NCBI GenBank assembly: GCA_030054275.1
Contig: JASGCF010000044.1
Coordinates: 1 to 11,447 of the forward strand
DNA length: 11,447 bases
Reading direction: 5' to 3'
DNA from: Limnohabitans sp.
GTDB lineage: Bacteria; Planctomycetota; Phycisphaerae; Phycisphaerales; SM1A02
The position numbers and the translations under genes were made by a program. The first letter of the stretch is position 1. Each line of letters begins with the position of its first letter. Positions 6,616 through 11,447 of this stretch are shown piece by piece. The notes below the pieces were generated by a model, which saw only the letters and a list, made by a program, of their open reading frames with translations, was not told the origin of the DNA and searched no databases.

Positions 6616-9600
6616 GGTTTCGTTTCCTTTGGGGATGTGGGGACCTTCATCGTGCCGTCTCCATCCCCCTGCTGTGTGCCTTCCTTCGAGCCTGGCTGCT
6701 CTGCTGGCTCGACGCCCCCCGACCCAGCCTTCACACCCGGATTGTCACCACGCTGCCCTCCGAGCTTCTCTGCAATCTTCGTCGCTAACTCAATGATCCG
6801 TTGTTGGCGCGCAGCAAGTTCCGCAACGGCTTGACGAAGTTCGGTCTCGTTCGCTGTTGCACCGCGTTCCGCAACGGCCTTCGTACGCTCGGCCAGCGCG
6901 CGCTGCATGCTCCGAAGAATCTTGATCTCGGCGACGGGAGGAATTGGTCCTTGCTGTGGGCCCTCACCACCACCCTCGCCGCCCTCTGCAGATTGCTGTT
7001 GTTCAGCAAATTCGTCTGCATCAGGTTGCTCTCCAGATTCATCGAGTGACTCAACAATGAACGACAGCGCTTCTATCACCTCAGACTCTGGCTCTAGAGC
7101 ATTCGCTGGCTTCGCCTCAGCCAACGCAGTACGCGCCTCAGAGAGCGCAACATCCATGAGATCATGAAGTTCCGCAAGCGCATCTGTGTCTTTCACTGCG
7201 GGCTCTTGCTTTGGAATCTCGGCAATTGCCTGACGCAACTCGTCTTGCGTAAGACCAAGCCTTCGACTTTCAATCGACTCGCGACGGCCAAGTTGACCAC
7301 CATCCACTCGAATAAGTTTTTCCGTTGATGCCTTTACGCCAACTTGTCGCTCAAGTAGTCCGCGATACTTCGCAAGTAACTCTTCTTTCTTTTCTTCGTT
7401 CGCGCGTTGTTCTGCTCGATCCGTCGCTTGCTCCGCTGCGGTAAGTGCATCACCGAACGCTTTCAGCGCTGCGGATATCTCACTCCCCACATCATCACGA
7501 AGAAACAACTCCGCGCGCAATCCCGTTGCAGCTCCTGCAAGGCTCTTACCCCCATCCTCCACAAATCGCGCCGCTCGAGCGGCTTCCCGACTTGTCGCAC
7601 GCGCATCCTGTGCAACACCTCGTGCATTCTGCGAAACCTTTCCAGCCTGTCGTGCCACCACATCACGCTCAATCTCTGCTGTTTCACCTGCAGCGTCTGT
7701 CACCAACTTGACCTCTGCCTCAATCGGCTCGGTCTGACGAATCAAACTCTTGATCGAGTCTGTCAACTCCTCAAGGACGCGCGCAAGTTCTTCCGCGCGA
7801 ACCTTTCGGTTTTCAGAAAGTGACTCAGACGCTTGAGCCAACGCCGCTGCGGCGCGATCTTGGGCCGCCTTCGATTGTTCTAAACGATTCTCTTGTGCTG
7901 CCTCCGCTGCTTGTGCAAGCTCATCGCGAGCTCGTCCATCTTCCATAGCCTTCGCTGCTTGCTCTAAGGCCTGCGCTTGTTTCGCATCAGCCTCCTCAAG
8001 TGACTTTGCCCGTTCGCGCAACTCTGCAGCCAATTGCTCGGCCTCGCTCGACAATGCGCGCTGACGCTCCGCCAAGTCATCGATCTCTGCACGAGCTTCT
8101 GGCGAAAGTTCCTCTCGGGTCTCTCCGTTGGACCGAGCGGCCGCCTGGCCTGTCTCACGGGCGGATTGGCGCACACGATCGGCGAGCGCGTCAAGCCGCC
8201 TTCGTGCCATCCATGCGTCTTCATCACGATCAAGTAGTGCAACGAGATCTTCTAGTTCCTTTCGAACCTCGTCTTGCGCGGTCTTCGCACGCTCAATCGC
8301 TTTTCGCTCAAGTTCGTTCTTCTCGGCTTCGGAAGTTCGACTTGCTGTATCTCCACCTTGATTGTCTTTCGCCTGCGTCGCTTCACGAAGCGCCGCGCTC
8401 GATTCACTACTGCGCGCGCGTGCGGTCTCAGAAAGTTCAAGCGCCTGTGTCGCAAGTTCACCAACAAGACCTTCGTCGCGACCATTGCGCTTCAAGCGCT
8501 CGATCGCCTCCCGAGTAGTCTCTTCGAGTCGAGCGAGTGATTCGGTGAGCGAACCTTGCGCCTCTTGCACACTCGGATCGCGCGCGTCACGCTCCAATGC
8601 TTCGCGCGCTCGAGCCTGTCGCTCATCTGCGCGCATCGCCTCGCGCCGTACACCGCCGAGCATGGCTCTCACTTGTCGCTCAAACTCGTCTTCACCAACA
8701 ATCCGAATGATGCGTGGAGCACTGCGGACACGACCAACTTCGCGCCGCGATGACTGCGTATTCACTCGACCAGTCGAATCACTTGTTGCTGATCGGCGCA
8801 CATCTCCGAGTGATCCATCTTGTGGAAATTCGTCCTTTGCAAAAGATGGGTTTGCAAAACCATCTTTTGCAAACCCATCTTTTGCAAACCCACGAATCAC
8901 AACACGATCTCCAGCGCGCACCGAGAGCTTCCCAAGATCAATGGTTGTCTCAAAGTCTGCAGCGAGTGTGATGTTTTTTCCCCTCGCTGAAGTTGTCGCA
9001 CCCTCGCGATTCGCGTGCTCGGCGCCAACTTGATTCGCACCCAGATCACGACCTTCTTCAAATTGCAAACCGCGCGAATCTGAAGCATCTGAATTCTGAG
9101 AGCCAGATACCTCCGCTGCAAGCTCCACGATGATCTCGACACCAACACCCTCAAGTGCAAGATCATCACGCGACTCAACACGCACTGGGACTTTCGCATC
9201 GAGAACCATCGATTCATCTGTCGCTGGATCGACAATGGTGACCGTTGGAACTCGATCATCAGTCACATCAAAGATGTATGCGAGTGTCTCGTCATGTGCG
9301 ATGCCAAACTCATCCACGAGTTGTAGTTCAATACGAGTGGCACCATCTGCAACGCCGCTGACTGTCCATCGAGCTGCATCTTGTTCATCCACCACAATCC
9401 GGAAAGGAGCAGTCGCAGAAGTTGCGGCGGTGACAGCAGGTGCTTCCGTAGGCGTTCGATCATCGGCACGAACTGCTTCGTTCGAACCACCGACCTCTTT
9501 CGAAGAGGCGTCTGTTCGCGGCATACCTATGACCTGTACACCGTCAACAAATACATGCACACTCGTTTGATCACTGCCACTCGGCAATGCACGATTGAGT

Positions 9601-10670
9601 CGCACACTCAACTCGACTGTGCTGCCACGCAATACGGGCTCGCGTACAACAGATCGCGGATCGAGCCCGGTTCCAAGTTCCTCGTTCCGAATCGCCACCA
9701 CATGCTCCGCGTACTTTGGAGGTTGAACCTTCAAGAACGCTTCACGCACGGCTGGTGGTTCGACCATTCGCACTCGAACAAGATCCGTCTCTGCGTCACT
9801 GGTAAGAAAGCGGACTTCAAGTGCATCACCGCTTGTATCAATGATCCGCTCAAAATCACCAGATGGTTGACGCGCAAGCACGACCTCAGTCCATGCACTT
9901 TCGCCGTGCGCATCGATCATCTTTCCGTCTTCGCTGAGGGTCGGCAAAAATCGATAGACAGCCCGAATGCGCTCTTTCTGTGTATCGCCTTCCGTCAGGC
10001 GGGCTCGCAAAGCGAACGGACGACCTTTGGCTGCGACACCATCTTTCTCTATCAAACTCACCAGCGATGTTCGTGATGGCCAACGCACATCAAGTATTGG
10101 CACAAACAACCTCTGCAGCGCGATCGATGTTGAGACTGGATGGATCGACGCAACCCAGATCGACACGCAAACACATGTGAGAAGTAACGCTGATCTCCGG
10201 AGCGCTGGGCCTTTGCGCAAAATGCTTGCCAAATCTGCGCCAACCGCGCGCTCTTCCGCGTCGCTCAAAGCGCGTGCCGCCAATCTGCTCGATTGCACCA
10301 CCCCAAGAAGATCAAACTCAACAGCAGAAGCAAGTCGACCCAACAACTCTGGTCTGTATCGTTCGATGCGAAGCGCGAGATCAACAGGTGTGGGTCGAAA
10401 TTTCCATGCTGGCACAATGCGCTTTCGGAAGTGCAAGACCAAAAGTGCAACTATGGCGCACAAAAACCCAGCGCGCACAAACCATGGAAATCGAAAGAGT
10501 GCGTCAAGAAGTGTTGCTGTCAACACACTCACAACCACAACAGACATGGTCGTTGCACATGAACCAATCAATCGAAGACCGCGTGCGTTGCGTGCAACTC
10601 GCGCAACTTCTCGAGTCAATCGCGATCGTCCGTCTTTGTGGAGTTGTCTTCGTTCACCGTTCGTCATCAC
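6612..10670 (-). CDS. Giant DUF4175-like membrane protein with extracytoplasmic Ig-like and coiled-coil regions
   Basis: Protein of 1352 residues. Two hydrophobic segments lie at about 36-57 and 64-82 and a third at about 158-177. Between them is the stretch PVDLALRIER..PELLGRLASAVEF (95-119), like the N-terminal region of DUF4175/TIGR02302-type proteins. Residues about 200-660 are beta-rich and probably Ig-like (for example VQPPKYAE at 315-322 and DVTDDRVPTVTIVDP at 468-482). Residues about 660-1165 are highly charged, Ala/Glu/Arg-rich predicted coiled coil. A Gly/Glu/Gln linker (1213-1242) leads to a conserved-looking tail, PVAEIKILRSMQRAL (1245-1259) and QQRIIELATKIAEKL (1289-1303). The predicted topology puts everything after residue 177 outside the cytoplasmic membrane. 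The start is GTG at 10670 or the next codon, ATG at 10667, with no strong Shine-Dalgarno for either. A 15-bp tandem repeat encodes residues 594-618. The gene is much longer than usual for this type (roughly 800-900). It follows the BatA/GATase-like gene by 45 bp and overlaps the next gene by ATGA. The function is unknown; an envelope scaffold is an inference. Confidence 0.87.
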   Translation of the reverse strand: MMTNGERRQLHKDGRSRLTREVARVARNARGLRLIGSCATTMSVVVVSVLTATLLDALFRFPWFVRAGFLCAIVALLVLHFRKRIVPAWKFRPTPVDLALRIERYRPELLGRLASAVEFDLLGVVQSSRLAARALSDAEERAVGADLASILRKGPALRRSALLLTCVCVSIWVASIHPVSTSIALQRLFVPILDVRWPSRTSLVSLIEKDGVAAKGRPFALRARLTEGDTQKERIRAVYRFLPTLSEDGKMIDAHGESAWTEVVLARQPSGDFERIIDTSGDALEVRFLTSDAETDLVRVRMVEPPAVREAFLKVQPPKYAEHVVAIRNEELGTGLDPRSVVREPVLRGSTVELSVRLNRALPSGSDQTSVHVFVDGVQVIGMPRTDASSKEVGGSNEAVRADDRTPTEAPAVTAATSATAPFRIVVDEQDAARWTVSGVADGATRIELQLVDEFGIAHDETLAYIFDVTDDRVPTVTIVDPATDESMVLDAKVPVRVESRDDLALEGVGVEIIVELAAEVSGSQNSDASDSRGLQFEEGRDLGANQVGAEHANREGATTSARGKNITLAADFETTIDLGKLSVRAGDRVVIRGFAKDGFAKDGFANPSFAKDEFPQDGSLGDVRRSATSDSTGRVNTQSSRREVGRVRSAPRIIRIVGEDEFERQVRAMLGGVRREAMRADERQARAREALERDARDPSVQEAQGSLTESLARLEETTREAIERLKRNGRDEGLVGELATQALELSETARARSSESSAALREATQAKDNQGGDTASRTSEAEKNELERKAIERAKTAQDEVRKELEDLVALLDRDEDAWMARRRLDALADRVRQSARETGQAAARSNGETREELSPEARAEIDDLAERQRALSSEAEQLAAELRERAKSLEEADAKQAQALEQAAKAMEDGRARDELAQAAEAAQENRLEQSKAAQDRAAAALAQASESLSENRKVRAEELARVLEELTDSIKSLIRQTEPIEAEVKLVTDAAGETAEIERDVVARQAGKVSQNARGVAQDARATSREAARAARFVEDGGKSLAGAATGLRAELFLRDDVGSEISAALKAFGDALTAAEQATDRAEQRANEEKKEELLAKYRGLLERQVGVKASTEKLIRVDGGQLGRRESIESRRLGLTQDELRQAIAEIPKQEPAVKDTDALAELHDLMDVALSEARTALAEAKPANALEPESEVIEALSFIVESLDESGEQPDADEFAEQQQSAEGGEGGGEGPQQGPIPPVAEIKILRSMQRALAERTKAVAERGATANETELRQAVAELAARQQRIIELATKIAEKLGGQRGDNPGVKAGSGGVEPAEQPGSKEGTQQGDGDGTMKVPTSPKETKP
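6625..6630 (-). promoter_or_regulatory. Ribosome binding site for the 331-residue gene
   Basis: On the minus strand AAAGGA lies 9 nt before the ATG at 6615, inside the final codons of the 1352-residue gene. It supports initiation at the ATGA overlap over the internal Met codons. Confidence 0.65.
8817..8891 (-). repeat. Five 15-bp tandem repeats inside the 1352-residue gene
   Basis: Five consecutive 15-bp units read on the coding strand as GFAKD, GFAKD, GFANP, SFAKD and EFPQD (residues 594-618). The first two units (8877-8891 and 8862-8876) are identical, and the others diverge progressively. The units share the core TTTGCAAA, which is its own reverse complement. They sit between the beta-rich region and the coiled coil, so they lengthen a linker without shifting the frame. 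Confidence 0.93.
8836..8888. repeat. Perfect 24-bp inverted repeat with 5-nt loop, within coding sequence
   Basis: The left arm is 8836-8859 (starts TTTGCAAAAGATGGG). The right arm is 8865-8888 and is its exact reverse complement. The loop CCATC lies between them. The match ends at 8835/8889. Shorter alternative pairings also exist, for example 8836-8849 with 8860-8873. The palindrome lies wholly inside the tandem-repeat block and is translated on the minus strand without a stop. The transcript could fold into an unusually stable hairpin in mid-gene. Confidence 0.95.
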
Positions 10671-10715
10671 AAATTACCGAGGCACATGCAACATCAACAC
10701 GAATCTGAAACTCGA

Positions 10716-11447
10716 CTACGCAAGCCGCAAGATGCGACGACACGACCACTCAAATCCAAGCAAAACAAGTAAGACCGCGTAGAAAACACTCGAATCCCAT
10801 ATCGGTCGTTCAACGCTCTCATCGATTTCACGGGCACGAAGTGGGAGATGTGTGGCAAGTTCTGCAAGGGACTCCGCTGTCAGGACCACACCGCCAGTAC
10901 GCTTTGAAACATCTGCGAGGAACGCGTGATCGGTGTCACCTCGTCGAAGTTCTTCGTCTCGACGAACAACTTCAAAAGTTCCGTCGGCTCGTCCAAACGA
11001 TGGATCCTCGGCAACGACAACAAAGGTGCCCTCGTCGTCAACGGCAAGCACCGCAGACGCCTCCGCTCCATCGCGTACAAGATCCAGCCGACCAACCGAC
11101 TTTCCTTGCGCATCCAAGATGTCTACTGGAACACTCTTTGGTGCGGTCGTGACTGCTGCTTCGTCTGAGATCCGCAACGAGACAACCACTGATTCGCCGG
11201 GAAGCGCCCTTGCTGGCGTCACGATCAACTCAGCACGAGCATCGCCCGTTGCCAGCGACTCCCTCGCCAACATGCGAACAATCGGAATCCAAAATCGTTC
11301 TGGATAGCGTTCGCCTTGGCCATATCTCCATCGCCAAATCTCGTCGGTTGCGACAAACACCACATCGCCTGCGCCGAAGCGCATTCGTACGACTGTCGGT
11401 GATGGCTCTTCACCGCCCGCGTTTGACGGGGCCGCCAGTGCAAGCAC
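10716..11447 (-). CDS. C-terminal part of a BatA/glutamine-amidotransferase-like membrane protein (5' end outside window)
   Basis: The reading frame is open to the right edge, so only the last 243 or so residues are seen. The motif VATDEIWRWRYG at 32-43, followed by YPERFW (48-53) and RMLARES (58-64), is characteristic of the end of a class I glutamine-amidotransferase-like domain. This domain occurs in large membrane proteins of planctomycete MoxR/DUF58/Bat operons. Residues about 72-160 form a probable Ig-like beta domain (VTPARALPGESVVVSLRI). Residues about 171-200 form a small helical segment. A single membrane helix at about 217-235 ends in a basic tail (CRRILRL), placing the preceding domains outside the membrane. 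The GATase catalytic Cys is not in the visible part, and in such proteins it is often degenerate. A von Willebrand A domain may lie upstream but cannot be seen. The start lies outside the window. It is the most upstream operon gene visible. Confidence 0.8.
   Translation of the reverse strand: MLALAAPSNAGGEEPSPTVVRMRFGAGDVVFVATDEIWRWRYGQGERYPERFWIPIVRMLARESLATGDARAELIVTPARALPGESVVVSLRISDEAAVTTAPKSVPVDILDAQGKSVGRLDLVRDGAEASAVLAVDDEGTFVVVAEDPSFGRADGTFEVVRRDEELRRGDTDHAFLADVSKRTGGVVLTAESLAELATHLPLRAREIDESVERPIWDSSVFYAVLLVLLGFEWSCRRILRLA

Noticed and set aside
8836..8888. Rho-independent terminator or site-specific recombination site
   Set aside because: The palindrome is inside an intact reading frame that continues for over 2 kb with conserved-looking domains. 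No recombinase gene is nearby and no T-run follows the stem.
8817..8891. CRISPR array
   Set aside because: The units are 15 bp and directly adjacent, with no spacers, and are translated in frame.
6612..10670. SMC-like or RecN-like chromosome protein, suggested by the long coiled coil
   Set aside because: There is no Walker A or ABC signature, and the N-terminus has three membrane segments followed by a beta-rich region.
10671..10715. Possible promoter in the 45-bp gap before the 1352-residue gene
   Set aside because: I found no convincing -35/-10 pair or inverted repeat, and the gap is compatible with operon spacing.

Overview
The window reads as a chromosomal segment from a planctomycete, most plausibly class Phycisphaerae. 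This is inferred from family content, not proven. The clues are an operon pairing a BatA/glutamine-amidotransferase-like membrane protein, a very large DUF4175-like coiled-coil membrane protein, a Gln/Ser-rich secreted protein with a conserved WGQLP tail, a secreted prenyltransferase/squalene-oxidase-repeat (alpha-alpha toroid) protein and an NPCBM-like domain protein. The DNA is moderately GC-rich and almost entirely coding. I see no tRNA, rRNA, CRISPR array, insertion sequence or phage gene.

Layout: (1) 3-2471, plus strand, is a ComEC/Rec2 DNA-uptake channel, probably cut at its 5' end by the window edge. (2) 2472-2548 is a 77-bp convergent intergenic gap holding two stem-loops. (3) 2549-11447, minus strand, is a block of five genes. 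In transcription order these are the 3' part of a BatA/GATase-like membrane protein (11447-10716), the 1352-residue DUF4175-like protein (10670-6612), the 331-residue secreted protein (6615-5620), the toroid protein (5623-4232) and the NPCBM-like protein (4210-2549). Two junctions overlap by 4 bases (ATGA and GTGA), one gap is 21 bp and one is 45 bp, so this looks like a single operon whose promoter and first genes lie beyond the right edge.

The predicted topology of all five operon products puts the soluble domains outside the cytoplasmic membrane: an extracytoplasmic GATase/Ig-like module with a C-terminal anchor, a three-TM protein with a long Ig-like and coiled-coil arm, a Q/S-rich secreted or anchored protein, a secreted toroid and a membrane-anchored NPCBM-like protein. 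Related loci commonly continue upstream with a MoxR ATPase and a DUF58 protein. The sequence is therefore consistent with a MoxR/Bat-type envelope complex of unknown function. This is the best candidate here for an undescribed system, but its role cannot be read from the sequence.

The most striking DNA-level feature is a perfect 24-bp inverted repeat with a 5-nt loop (8836-8888). It lies inside a 15-bp tandem repeat in the middle of the 1352-residue gene and stays in frame.
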